From Bogoriella caseilytica (GTDB taxonomy: Bacteria > Actinomycetota > Actinomycetes > Actinomycetales > Actinomycetaceae): a stretch of DNA of 64,000 nucleotides. The notes beneath the pieces are model-generated. The model did not search any database and was not told the origin of the DNA. It saw only the letters and a list, made by a program, of their open reading frames with translations. Shown piece after piece: positions 12,111-20,912 of this stretch. Made by a program: the position numbers and the translations under genes. Numbering within the stretch: position 1 is the first letter of the stretch; each line of letters opens with the position of its first letter. Location of the stretch: contig NZ_RKHK01000001.1 of assembly GCF_003752405.1 (NCBI RefSeq), forward strand, positions 372,001 to 436,000, in the 5' to 3' direction.

Positions 12111-14276
12111 TCACTGCGGTTCGACAGTGACGACTTCGTGATCAACAAGGCGGGGTAGTTCCAGCTCGATGCCTGCCCTCGTGGATGACTTGGCAAGTTC
12201 CAGACCCGAGACGAGGGCACGAGCTTGGAGAGGCTGGTCCGACCAATCGACGCCGGCTGTCTCTGCGTCGATGAGCACACGAAGCGGTCCGATGGGGATG
12301 TCCTCGTGCATCGGCATGCGCCACGCACCCGCGGCAGAGAGATTCACGAGATGGAGAACGAGCCGGTCGCCCTGGCGGTACAGGTGAAGGTCCACCGTGC
12401 CGGCGCCCTCATAGGTCACCGGGATCCGTTGGCGGGCGGCCCATCGCACGGCGTTGCCCAGCACGCGTGCGTGGTCGGGCTGCAATCCACGGCCGAAGCA
12501 GCGGTCGAGATCAGCAGGGAGGGACACCACTCTTCCGCTCCCCGGCTCGTTCACGATCGCCGCGGGCAGCGCCGTCGCGGGCTCTCGCTGCCACGCCGTT
12601 TCGGGAGGATAGGCGGGATAGGGAGTGACCAAGGTGGCCACCGCGCGACCGGTCGTGACCTTCACGCACTCAAGACGACCACCGAAGGGGATCTGGTCAG
12701 TGCTCTCGAAGCCATCGAGGAGCGGATGGCTCTGACTCTCTGATCGCCCTGGACGCAGGAGCTCCAGGTAGGTGTGCGCGGGCGAAACCTCCCAGGACGT
12801 CTCGGGCAGCCGCCGGTCCCCGTGATGCCGATGAAGAGCGGTCGCTCCCATCAGTTCGGCGAAGACGAAGTCCTCCCGCCGAGTTCCTTCCTCGTCGTAC
12901 AGACCGGATTCGCCAGTCAGGACGAGCCCACCGCCACGGCGCACGAACTCGCTGATGAGATCAGCATCGTGGGCGCTGACGCTGCCGACATTCGCCAGGA
13001 TCAACACATCCAGTTCACCGAGGACGTCGGCAAGTCGCGAGGTATGCACGGGACGGTAGGTCAGACGTTCGCGCAGCAGCGCCTGCACCATTCCCTCGTA
13101 GGGCGACTCGGCGACCATTCTGGCGTCGTCCCGGCCATATACGTCGAAACTGTGCTGGGACCACAAGACCCCCACATTGGCCACCGGCTGGCGATCAACC
13201 AGGTATCTCTGCGCACCCTGATGCCAGGACCACAGCGGCGGGGCGATCTCGTACTGCCGCCGGTCCCGGTGTGCGGACCCGATGTGGTGCCACCATGGGA
13301 GAATCCCCCCGGCCATACCGGAGACGGCCCACATCCGCGCTTCTGGTTCGGGCGCGGACGCCGTCCGGAACGACGGCATGTAATGGTTGTACATCGCCAT
13401 GCTCTCGGCGGCCTGGCCTCGCCAGCCCATCAGGTCGTGGACGAGCTTCCCGGTATGAGAGTTGGCTTGGAACCCCGTCTCTGGCATGCGTCGCTGGTGG
13501 TCGATGAACACCAGCGGTGTCCGCTGGACGATGCGGCCGAGATCCCGGAAGTTTGCTGACTGGCTCTCCATCTGTGCGCTATTCATGCCGATCCACAAAC
13601 AGTGGGTGCCCCCATGCCTTCTCGTCACCTCGTTGAAGCGGTCCCAGATCTCGATCCTGCGGTCGTAGTTCCAGGCGATCCATTCCCGATAGACCGGACT
13701 CGACCAGTCGTGTGCGTGAGGAAGAGGAGCGCCAGCTCGCTGGGTGAAACTCGCAGAGCAGTAGCGGCAGTAGCAGATTCGATCCCGGCTGAGTCCACTC
13801 CAACTGTTGTCCGCGAACCCGTCGGGTCTATACCTGTCAATCACCTCGGCAAGGATCTCGGGGATGTACTCGTCGTAGTAGGGCGAGTGAATGCACGAGA
13901 TGTAACGGCCCGCAGCTCGATACGGCACGCCAGCGGCATCCACGCAGAACCAGTGCGGCTTCTCCGCGAAGAACCGTTCTCCCGCACGGTTGCAGTCCAT
14001 GCGCGCCACCACGGTGAGATCGAGACCACGAGCGCGATCAACGATCTCTCCGAAGAGATCACGATCTCCTAGGTACGGGGAACGATGATGCAGGGGATGC
14101 TCGCTCGGGTAGTAGGCGACGATCCCACCCGCGTTGACGATGATCCCGTCCACCGAAGTCCGAGTCCACTGTCGCTCCCAGTGTTCATGGTCGTAGCGTT
14201 CCGGATCGATCTCGGTGAGGTTCGTCTGCCCCCAGCGCATCGTGGTCTCATACCAGGGCCTCTGCACCTCGTTCAT
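12111..14276 (-). CDS. Putative glycoside hydrolase with beta-galactosidase trimerisation-like domain (copy 1)
   Basis: The 721-aa protein has no signal peptide. Residues 1-380 look like a TIM-barrel of the hypothetical glycosyl hydrolase (GHL6/GH42-like) type, with G-I-I-V-N-A-G-G near 45, an R-M-D-C-N motif near 95, D-N-S-W-S-G near 170 and a Cys cluster I-C-Y-C-R-Y-C just after it. Residues 400-520 resemble the class-I glutamine-amidotransferase fold of GH42 trimerisation domains (V-L-I-L-A-N-V-G..., R-R-G-G-G-L-V-L-T-G). The ATG overlaps the stop of the upstream paralogue (ATGA), so the two are translationally coupled. Reaction and substrate are unknown; hydrolysis of an imported disaccharide-like glycoside in the cytoplasm is inferred from context. 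Confidence 0.7.
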   Translation of the reverse strand: MNEVQRPWYETTMRWGQTNLTEIDPERYDHEHWERQWTRTSVDGIIVNAGGIVAYYPSEHPLHHRSPYLGDRDLFGEIVDRARGLDLTVVARMDCNRAGERFFAEKPHWFCVDAAGVPYRAAGRYISCIHSPYYDEYIPEILAEVIDRYRPDGFADNSWSGLSRDRICYCRYCSASFTQRAGAPLPHAHDWSSPVYREWIAWNYDRRIEIWDRFNEVTRRHGGTHCLWIGMNSAQMESQSANFRDLGRIVQRTPLVFIDHQRRMPETGFQANSHTGKLVHDLMGWRGQAAESMAMYNHYMPSFRTASAPEPEARMWAVSGMAGGILPWWHHIGSAHRDRRQYEIAPPLWSWHQGAQRYLVDRQPVANVGVLWSQHSFDVYGRDDARMVAESPYEGMVQALLRERLTYRPVHTSRLADVLGELDVLILANVGSVSAHDADLISEFVRRGGGLVLTGESGLYDEEGTRREDFVFAELMGATALHRHHGDRRLPETSWEVSPAHTYLELLRPGRSESQSHPLLDGFESTDQIPFGGRLECVKVTTGRAVATLVTPYPAYPPETAWQREPATALPAAIVNEPGSGRVVSLPADLDRCFGRGLQPDHARVLGNAVRWAARQRIPVTYEGAGTVDLHLYRQGDRLVLHLVNLSAAGAWRMPMHEDIPIGPLRVLIDAETAGVDWSDQPLQARALVSGLELAKSSTRAGIELELPRLVDHEVVTVEPQ

Positions 14277-16498
14277 TCCGCCACCTCTAGGACGATGGCC
14301 CGGAAAGCCTCGATCTCATCGATCGCGACATGGAGCTCGCTGCCCGTGTGATCAACGCGGAGCTCGGCTCCTGTCAGTGCGTCGACCGCCTTCCAAGAGC
14401 TGGTCAGCTCTGCACCCGCAGGGAAGGCCGACGGGCGAACGATCACAGAAACGTCGCGCACGGTGATGTGCTCACTGATCGGCCGCTCGGGGGCCGAGCT
14501 GTAGTTGGTCAGTGAGATCACCAGTCGTCGACCGTCTGATGAGCGCAGCGGCGAGATGTGCACCGATTTCGGCGCCCTGGCCGTGACGGGGGCCTCACGA
14601 CCCGAAGCCCACCTCACCGCGTTCACCAGCAGCAAGGCGTGGTCGGGATGCCCCTGGCTGGCCACATGTCGATCGATGCCACCTGGGAAGTAGACCGTTC
14701 GGCCGCTACCAAGCGCGGTGGTCACTGCAAACGGCAATCGATCGGTCGCCTCCAGGTCGATCCATCCGAACTCGGGCGGCTGAGGCGGGACACTCTCGAT
14801 CAGAGAAATCGGCACCTCTGATCCCGGCTTGGGTCTGACCACCCGGAACGCCCCCTCGGTGGTCACCATATTCGTGCCTTCCAGCCCCTCGGTCAGCGGC
14901 CCGCGCTCCTCGATGTAGCCGTACGCATGGGCCAATCCCTCGGTGTCGCGGCCCGCGTCCGTCACTCCGAGCAAGTCCGCCAAGGCGAATGTCTCGCGCG
15001 GCCCGTCCTCATCCCACGCTCCTGGCACACCAGTCGCCACGACCGCACCGCCTTGGGCAACGAACCGCTCAAGAATCGCCGTCTGGGCCGATGACAGCAC
15101 ACGGAGATTGGGGAGAACCACGACGCGATATCGTCCCGTAGCCGCAGCAAGGTCGGAATCAGACACAATGTCGAAGGGGACGTGCGCACCGAGCAGCGCC
15201 GAAACGGCGCCCCGCACGTGAGTCACATACCCGTCCCGGCGGGCATCGGATGCAGCAAAGAGCATCTCCGAGCGCGCGCTGTGGATCACCGCGACATCGG
15301 CTACCGCAGTGGCATTGTCGATCAACGGCGACAGCGAATCGATGCGGCGGTAGTGGCCGGCCACCACCTCGTCCGCCCTGCGGTCATGGAACTCCTCGTC
15401 ACTGCGTCCGACGAAGGTGCACTCCCAGTTCCCAGCACCGTGGGCCAGGCCAGTCGCCAGCCAGAGGTCGAGATCAGCCGGAGCCAGGCTGGTATAGCGC
15501 GAGAGGTTGTCGAAGCGCCCAAACATGATGGTGGGCGCAGTCCCGCTCTTCGCGGTGCGCAGATGCGCGGCCACTTCTGCCGCACGCCACACCGGAGAGG
15601 GCTGCATCGCAGAGTTGAAACCGCCCCGGGTCACGCCGAACGTCGGCAACGCCACGATATCGAACAGCGGCGCCAGACTGCCAATGTCCTGAGCCGTCGC
15701 TCTGGACCATCCAGGCTCGAGAATGCCAGGAGTCTCGGCAATGTAAGCCAGGTCGTCGCCGTGGGCTTTGACCACATCACGCGCGGCCGAGGTACGACCG
15801 AGAACGGCCTCGTACCGCCAGCGCAGATACGACAGGTACACCTCGGGATCGAAGTCACCGGGCCTGGGCAGGTCAAAGCCGGTCGCCGTACCGAAGTGCT
15901 CCGCGGTCGCAGCTGAGTAATCTACAAGAGAGAAATCTGCCGCATCTTCACCTCGCACAAGCACATCCGCCGGCGGGCCAGCGTATCCGGGCCGCTTCCC
16001 CGGGGTCACGTGGAAGAAGCCTGCCGCGTTCTCCCAGATCCCGTCGAGGGGGTACTTCGACAGCAGTTCGTTGATGACGGAGAATGCGAACGCCTCCGCA
16101 CGGTAAGGACTCGAAGCTGCGGCCGTATACATCCCATGTATGGTTCGCGGCTGGTCATCCTCATCGCGCGCGAACCACTCCGGGTGTGCGGCGTGGACCT
16201 CAGGACTGGCGGCGCGAAAATCCACACGGGCCAGGACCTTCAAACCGGACGCCGCCGCCCTCTCGCAGACCTCACCGAGGATGTCCGTGGCCATGCCTTC
16301 AACCACCCGGTGATCTGCGGTCGTTGTTGGGTAGAACGCTCGCAGTCCGCCGCCGTTGATCACCACCGCATTCGCATGATTTCGCAACGCGAAGTCGACG
16401 AACTTTTCAGCGTCATAATCTGGGGCGTCACATGTCCGAAGGATGGTTTGAATCACACGAAGCGGCTCTTGATACCACTGGCGAGTCTTGTCAGTCAC
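14273..16498 (-). CDS. Putative glycoside hydrolase with beta-galactosidase trimerisation-like domain (copy 2)
   Basis: This 741-aa paralogue of the following gene has the same order of a barrel domain (V-V-I-N-G-G-G near 45, V-L-A-R-V-D-F near 95, D-G-I-W-E-N-A-A-G-F near 155) and a flavodoxin/GATase-like trimerisation domain near 410-520 (A-Q-G-G-A-V-V-A-T-G). It lacks the Cys cluster seen in the neighbour. No signal peptide. The start is GTG 16498, with GGAGA a few bases upstream; the spacing is short, so the start is only fairly sure. It is 17 bp after the MalG-type permease. Two divergent copies suggest either a hetero-oligomer or two linkage specificities; neither is shown by the sequence. 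Confidence 0.7.
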   Translation of the reverse strand: MTDKTRQWYQEPLRVIQTILRTCDAPDYDAEKFVDFALRNHANAVVINGGGLRAFYPTTTADHRVVEGMATDILGEVCERAAASGLKVLARVDFRAASPEVHAAHPEWFARDEDDQPRTIHGMYTAAASSPYRAEAFAFSVINELLSKYPLDGIWENAAGFFHVTPGKRPGYAGPPADVLVRGEDAADFSLVDYSAATAEHFGTATGFDLPRPGDFDPEVYLSYLRWRYEAVLGRTSAARDVVKAHGDDLAYIAETPGILEPGWSRATAQDIGSLAPLFDIVALPTFGVTRGGFNSAMQPSPVWRAAEVAAHLRTAKSGTAPTIMFGRFDNLSRYTSLAPADLDLWLATGLAHGAGNWECTFVGRSDEEFHDRRADEVVAGHYRRIDSLSPLIDNATAVADVAVIHSARSEMLFAASDARRDGYVTHVRGAVSALLGAHVPFDIVSDSDLAAATGRYRVVVLPNLRVLSSAQTAILERFVAQGGAVVATGVPGAWDEDGPRETFALADLLGVTDAGRDTEGLAHAYGYIEERGPLTEGLEGTNMVTTEGAFRVVRPKPGSEVPISLIESVPPQPPEFGWIDLEATDRLPFAVTTALGSGRTVYFPGGIDRHVASQGHPDHALLLVNAVRWASGREAPVTARAPKSVHISPLRSSDGRRLVISLTNYSSAPERPISEHITVRDVSVIVRPSAFPAGAELTSSWKAVDALTGAELRVDHTGSELHVAIDEIEAFRAIVLEVAE

Positions 16499-16515
16499 AA
16501 TTCTCCATGCCTTGA

Positions 16516-17400
16516 TTACTTGATGCCCGTGGTGGCGATGCCGCGAATCAGGTACTTCTGCAGGAAGAGGAAGAAGAGCACGATGGGAATCAATGAGAGC
16601 ATTGACATCGCGAACATCTCCCCCCAGTCGATGGCACCCCCCTGGGAGTCCAACAGTGCGTTCAAGGCCACCGGAGCCGTGTACATCCTCGTCTGAGTGA
16701 GATAGATCAGCGGGCCTAGGAAGTCATTCCACGACCAGATGAACGTGAAGATCGCTGTCGTCGCCAGAACCGGCTTCATCAAGGGAAGAATAATGTGCCA
16801 GAACGTCCGGAACACGCCAGCACCATCAACCCAGGCGGCCTGGTCCAGCTCAATGGGAAGCGTTCTAATGAACTGGACCATCAGGAAAATAAAGAATGCC
16901 TCGGTAGCAAGAAACTTTCCCACGATCAGGGGAGCGAATGTGTTGACCAGGTCCAGGCTCGAGAACATGATGTACTGGGGAATAATGACAGCATGGTATG
17001 GCAACATTAAAGTGCCCAGCATGAGAGCGAAGTAGACGCGCCTTCCGCGAAACTTCAGCCGCGCGAAAGCGTAGGCCGCCAGGGCGCAGGACAGCACGTT
17101 TCCCACTACTGAAGCCAACGCAACGACAAGCGAATTAGCGAAGAATACAGCAAACGATATACCCAGCGCGTTCCAGCCAGAGACGTAGTTCTCAGTGGTC
17201 GGATCCTCCACCAGGAGCCCAAATTCATAGAGAATCTGGGCTGAGGGCCGGAAGGAGCTTGCCAGCATCCAGAGAAGTGGATAGATCATGACGATCCCGA
17301 AGGCAATCAGCAAAACGTGCCGCACTAAGCGACGAGCCCGCGAATCCTGACGAAGTGGATCGTATTCCGGAGCCTCGATCGTTCTATTTTTCGTCAGCAT
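16516..17400 (-). CDS. Carbohydrate ABC transporter permease, MalG type
   Basis: Inner-membrane subunit of a CUT1-type sugar importer. The 294-aa protein has about six hydrophobic segments (first at I-A-F-G-I-V-M-I-Y-P-L-L) and the cytoplasmic EAA loop Q-A-A-W-V-D-G-A-G near residue 187 followed by I-I-L-P, the contact site for the ATPase. ATG 17400 (MLTKNRTIEAPEY) overlaps the end of the MalF-type gene by 17 bp; a longer start at 17424 is possible. No ATP-binding subunit is encoded nearby, so a shared MsiK-like ATPase elsewhere is likely. Confidence 0.92.
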   Translation of the reverse strand: MLTKNRTIEAPEYDPLRQDSRARRLVRHVLLIAFGIVMIYPLLWMLASSFRPSAQILYEFGLLVEDPTTENYVSGWNALGISFAVFFANSLVVALASVVGNVLSCALAAYAFARLKFRGRRVYFALMLGTLMLPYHAVIIPQYIMFSSLDLVNTFAPLIVGKFLATEAFFIFLMVQFIRTLPIELDQAAWVDGAGVFRTFWHIILPLMKPVLATTAIFTFIWSWNDFLGPLIYLTQTRMYTAPVALNALLDSQGGAIDWGEMFAMSMLSLIPIVLFFLFLQKYLIRGIATTGIK

Positions 17401-18337
17401 AAAACACCCAGTATCGAGAAGCAATGAAGTTGATGGCCGTGAGCACCGCGATGGCGATCAGGAGAACCCAGCCCAGGGCTGCGGCGTACCCCATGTCGAA
17501 GTTTCGGAACCCTTGGATGTACAGGTAGAGCGTGTAGAACATCGTCGAGCCATTGGGACCCCCTGTCCCGCCTGATACCACATACGAAGGCGTAAACGCC
17601 TGGAAAGCATTGATGAACTGGATGATCAAATTGAAGAAGATCATCGGCGTGAGCATGGGGACCGTGATGCTCCAAAATCGGCGAATCGCCCCTGCACCGT
17701 CAAGCAGCGCAGACTCGTATAGGTCGTGCGGAATCTGTCGCAGTCCGGCAAGAAAAATGATCATCGGTGAACCGAAGGTCCACACGTTCAACACGATCAG
17801 CGTTCCCAGCGCCGTCGACGTATTCTGGAGCCAACTAGTGGGCTCCACCCCGAAGATATCCAGCACGCCGTTCAGCAGACCATCATAGCCGAATATCCGT
17901 CTCCAGAGCACCGCAACGGCAACGCTCGCGCCCAGGAGAGACGGTAGGTAGTAACCCGAGCGATAGATAGCAAGACCGCGGAGACCTTTATCCAGAACCA
18001 CCGCGAGGAAAAGTGCGAGTGCAAGCTGAAGCGGCACCGAGACGAACACGTAAATGATCGTGACCTGCGCCGAGTTCAGAAAATGCGGGTCGGAGAACAT
18101 CCGGACGAAGTTGTCCAACCCAGCCCACGAGGGCGGCGACAGCAGGTTGTACCTGGTGAAGGCGAGGTAGAGCGAAGCCAGGACCGGACCGGCGGTCAAT
18201 GCTACGAATCCCAGGATCCACGGTGAGAGGAAGAGGTGGCCGGAGAGTGTATGCCTGTTCTTGTCCCGCCGCGGAGGCGGAGGCGCGTCGGGTGCCTCCA
18301 CTCCGTCCGAGCGCGTCAGCACGGGCTTAGCTGGCAC
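17384..18337 (-). CDS. Carbohydrate ABC transporter permease, MalF type
   Basis: Partner permease of the sugar importer. The 317-aa protein starts with a Pro-rich cytoplasmic tail, then the first membrane helix at L-F-L-S-P-W-I-L-G-F near 35 and five more; the EAA loop S-A-L-L-D-G-A-G-A is near residue 210. The GTG start at 18337 overlaps the last codons of the binding-protein gene, implying coupled translation. The gene order binding protein, MalF, MalG is the standard CUT1 order. Confidence 0.92.
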   Translation of the reverse strand: MPAKPVLTRSDGVEAPDAPPPPRRDKNRHTLSGHLFLSPWILGFVALTAGPVLASLYLAFTRYNLLSPPSWAGLDNFVRMFSDPHFLNSAQVTIIYVFVSVPLQLALALFLAVVLDKGLRGLAIYRSGYYLPSLLGASVAVAVLWRRIFGYDGLLNGVLDIFGVEPTSWLQNTSTALGTLIVLNVWTFGSPMIIFLAGLRQIPHDLYESALLDGAGAIRRFWSITVPMLTPMIFFNLIIQFINAFQAFTPSYVVSGGTGGPNGSTMFYTLYLYIQGFRNFDMGYAAALGWVLLIAIAVLTAINFIASRYWVFYADEK

Positions 18338-19607
18338 GTTCGACCGCTTCCGTCAGTTCATCGACGAAGGTCTGCGATGCCTGGGAGATGGACGCGCCGT
18401 CGAGGGCGACCGACTCAATGGCCTGAGCCATCATGCCGCGCCAGTTGCCGGCACCGGGCGGGACCTCAGCTCGCGGCCGCATCTCATGGGCCGCCTCGCG
18501 CTCGATGACCTCGATGACCTTCTGGCCGGTCTCGTCTGCCGTGTCCCGCGCGACGTCCTGAAGCCTCTGCGAAGTGGGGATGCCCTGGTTCTGCCCGACC
18601 AACGGCGGAACCTCTTCGGAGTTGAGCAGGAAATTCATCAGCTGCGCGGATGCTTCGGGATCCGAGCTCTGCTCGTAAACACCGAACCGCACCACATGGA
18701 GGTACCGGTGTCCCGGAGAAGGGTCGTCGACCGTGGGAACCATGTGCACATCGAGCTCCCACTCGACTCCGGGCTGGTCATTCGCGAGGTGGTTCGCATT
18801 CCCGGGGAAGAACAGCGCGCGAGGTTGGACCGTGTCCGGGCCAGGGTTGACACCCTCTTGCTCCTGAACCGACATCGAGGCACCGGATGCCTCGAGGCGC
18901 TCCCAGAAGTCCAACCACTCCCCGACCCCATCGGCATCAAAGCCCACCTCGCCGTCAACGGTGAACAGTTCCTGACCGATCTGGCGGAGGAACGCATTGA
19001 AGGGCAAGTCGGCGTAAGCGCCATAGTTGGTTCCGTAGCGCCCGTCCTCGGTCGCATCGGAGAACTCCTGGCAAATCTCCGCGAAGTCGTCCCACGTCCA
19101 GCTCTCGTCATCAGGAATCTCGATGCCGACCTCGTCGGCAAAGTCCCTGTTCGACCGGATAACAGCGTTCCAGTACGCATAGGGCATGGCCGTTAGCCGT
19201 CCGTCAATGCGCCAATCGTCGACAAGTTGCGGATCCAGGTCCGACAGGTCAAGGACACCGGAGTCGACAAACTCGTCAACCCCGTGAAGCTGACCGTTCG
19301 TGTGCCATTCGAGCACATTGAACCCCGCCATGAAGAACAGGTCGGGCCCGTCACCAGCGGCAAACTGGGTGACCATACGGTCCTGGTACGGTTCGTAGTC
19401 CGCGTACTCAGGATCGACGGCAATGCCTGTCTCTTCCTCGAAGGACTGCAACAGTTGCATATACGCCTGCTGGCGCTCTGAACCGCCATACCAGGCGAAC
19501 CTGATGTTGCTGCCGCCCGCACCACAGGCGGTGAGGCCGAAAGCGCCAAGTCCGACAGCTGCTGCTCCGCCGAACAGCATTGAACGGCGACTGATCTCAA
19601 AGGACAT
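18327..19607 (-). CDS. Sugar-binding lipoprotein (extracellular solute-binding protein family 1)
   Basis: Substrate receptor of the importer, anchored outside the membrane. The 426-aa precursor begins with S-R-R-S-M-L, a twin-arginine-like signal, and the lipobox L-T-A-C with Cys28 as the lipidation site. The mature part has the family-1 pattern (Y-Q-D-R-M-V-T-Q-F-A-A-G-D-G-P-D-L-F near 75-95, then A-Y-W-N-A near 145). The ATG has TCAGGAGG 6 nt upstream, the strongest Shine-Dalgarno sequence in this operon. The substrate cannot be read from sequence. Confidence 0.92.
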   Translation of the reverse strand: MSFEISRRSMLFGGAAAVGLGAFGLTACGAGGSNIRFAWYGGSERQQAYMQLLQSFEEETGIAVDPEYADYEPYQDRMVTQFAAGDGPDLFFMAGFNVLEWHTNGQLHGVDEFVDSGVLDLSDLDPQLVDDWRIDGRLTAMPYAYWNAVIRSNRDFADEVGIEIPDDESWTWDDFAEICQEFSDATEDGRYGTNYGAYADLPFNAFLRQIGQELFTVDGEVGFDADGVGEWLDFWERLEASGASMSVQEQEGVNPGPDTVQPRALFFPGNANHLANDQPGVEWELDVHMVPTVDDPSPGHRYLHVVRFGVYEQSSDPEASAQLMNFLLNSEEVPPLVGQNQGIPTSQRLQDVARDTADETGQKVIEVIEREAAHEMRPRAEVPPGAGNWRGMMAQAIESVALDGASISQASQTFVDELTEAVERAS

Positions 19608-19643
19608 TTTTCCTCCTGAACAGGGAATGCGGATGTTGGGTAT

Positions 19644-20738
19644 TCACGCAGTTGTCACACGACGTTCCGCGCCGGTGAGGTAGTGCTGATCGATCTCGAC
19701 ACCCCATCCAGGAGCATCGGATACCGCGACGGCGCCGTTCACCACTTCGGGAACGGGGTGGTAGAGATCGCGCGCCCAGGAGTCCTCCTCGATACTCCAC
19801 TCCTGGAACTGCGAGATCGACGGTGAAGCCATGGCCAGATGGAGCGTGAAGACCTGCAGCAGCGAGAGGTTCGCGCAGTGCGGAGTACAGGGAATTCCTG
19901 CTGCCTCAGCCATGTGGACCACCCGACGCGCTCGAGCCATGCCCCCGAGGTAGCCGATGTCGGGCTGGATGATGTCGACCGCCCGCTGCGTGATCATGCG
20001 ATGGACCTGCTCGAGCACCATGTCTTGCTCGCCGCCGGCCACGGGAATGTCGAGCACCCTGGCCACCTCGGCGGTGTTCTCGATCTGCTGATAGGGGCAC
20101 GGCTCCTCGAAATGGTGGTACCCGTAGTCCTCGAGCATGCGTCCGACCCGGATCGCGGCAGAGACCGAGTAGGCACCGTTGGCGTCGGCGTTGATGGCGA
20201 CGTCATCTCCAAGCGCCTCACGGATCGCCGGAATGAGAGTTTCCGTCCGCCCGGGCGCGGCATCAACGTCACGCCCGTTCACCTGACCGATCCGGACTTT
20301 GACCGCTTGGAATCCATCGCGATCGATCAGTGCCTGGAGGCGCTCCCCCTCAGCTCCCGGACTGATGTCCCGCCTCATGCTCGAGGCATAGACCGGCACA
20401 CGGTCGCGCGCCCGACCGCCGAGCAGCTTGTAGACCGGCTGTTCACTGGCCTTGCCCAACAGGTCCCAGATGGCGGTGTCGATGCCGCACAGCGCACGCA
20501 GGAGGAGAGAGCTCGGGAGCTTGTAGGTCTTCTCGACGAACTGACTCGCCAGCACGTCGATATCCCACGGGTCACGTCCCAGGAAGAACGGCGCCACCAT
20601 CTTGTGCAGGAGGGGCACACTCAGATCAGCCCCGTGTGGTGAGACCTGCCCAACACCCTCGAGGCCCTCGTCCGTGCGCACGCGCACCATGGCGATCTGT
20701 GGATCTCGCTGGAACGTCTCAATCTCTCGGATCCTCAT
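19644..20738 (-). CDS. Mandelate racemase/muconate lactonizing enzyme family dehydratase
   Basis: Enolase-superfamily enzyme, probably a sugar-acid dehydratase. The 364-aa sequence shows the three metal ligands: Asp in N-A-D-A-N-G-A-Y (near 183), Glu in H-F-E-E-P (near 212) and Glu in G-G-E-Q (near 236). It also has a K-V-R motif at the end of the second barrel strand and a conserved His in T-P-H-C (near 283), the acid/base pair of the mandelate racemase subgroup. It is first in the leftward operon, 36 bp before the binding protein, and divergent from the dehydrogenase operon. The substrate is unknown; specificity in this family is not predictable from motifs. Confidence 0.85.
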   Translation of the reverse strand: MRIREIETFQRDPQIAMVRVRTDEGLEGVGQVSPHGADLSVPLLHKMVAPFFLGRDPWDIDVLASQFVEKTYKLPSSLLLRALCGIDTAIWDLLGKASEQPVYKLLGGRARDRVPVYASSMRRDISPGAEGERLQALIDRDGFQAVKVRIGQVNGRDVDAAPGRTETLIPAIREALGDDVAINADANGAYSVSAAIRVGRMLEDYGYHHFEEPCPYQQIENTAEVARVLDIPVAGGEQDMVLEQVHRMITQRAVDIIQPDIGYLGGMARARRVVHMAEAAGIPCTPHCANLSLLQVFTLHLAMASPSISQFQEWSIEEDSWARDLYHPVPEVVNGAVAVSDAPGWGVEIDQHYLTGAERRVTTA

Positions 20739-20912
20739 CGATCCTTCTCTCGTCGTCAGGCCGAAGTGTCTCCGGCGCGCCGTGGACGGCGTTGAGTCAG
20801 CTGGCCGACCTTGATTTCACGATGCGGTATGCATCTTCCGAAATATCGTGAGAACCTTAACCCACATCGCCAGTCCTGTCACGACGTCATCGACGACACC
20901 GAGGAGGCACCC
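20739..20912 (+). promoter_or_regulatory. Divergent promoter region of the catabolic island with nested inverted repeats
   Basis: This is the only control region shared by both catabolic operons. It contains GATGC-N5-GCATC (20821-20835) nested beside a TCACGAT (20817-20823) / ATCGTGA (20845-20851) inverted repeat, a plausible operator. No regulator is encoded adjacent to it. No consensus -35/-10 pair was identified with confidence. Confidence 0.45.

Noticed and set aside
12111-16498. Bona fide GH42 beta-galactosidases
   Set aside because: Only the trimerisation-like domain is convincing; the barrel differs and catalytic Glu pairs could not be assigned.
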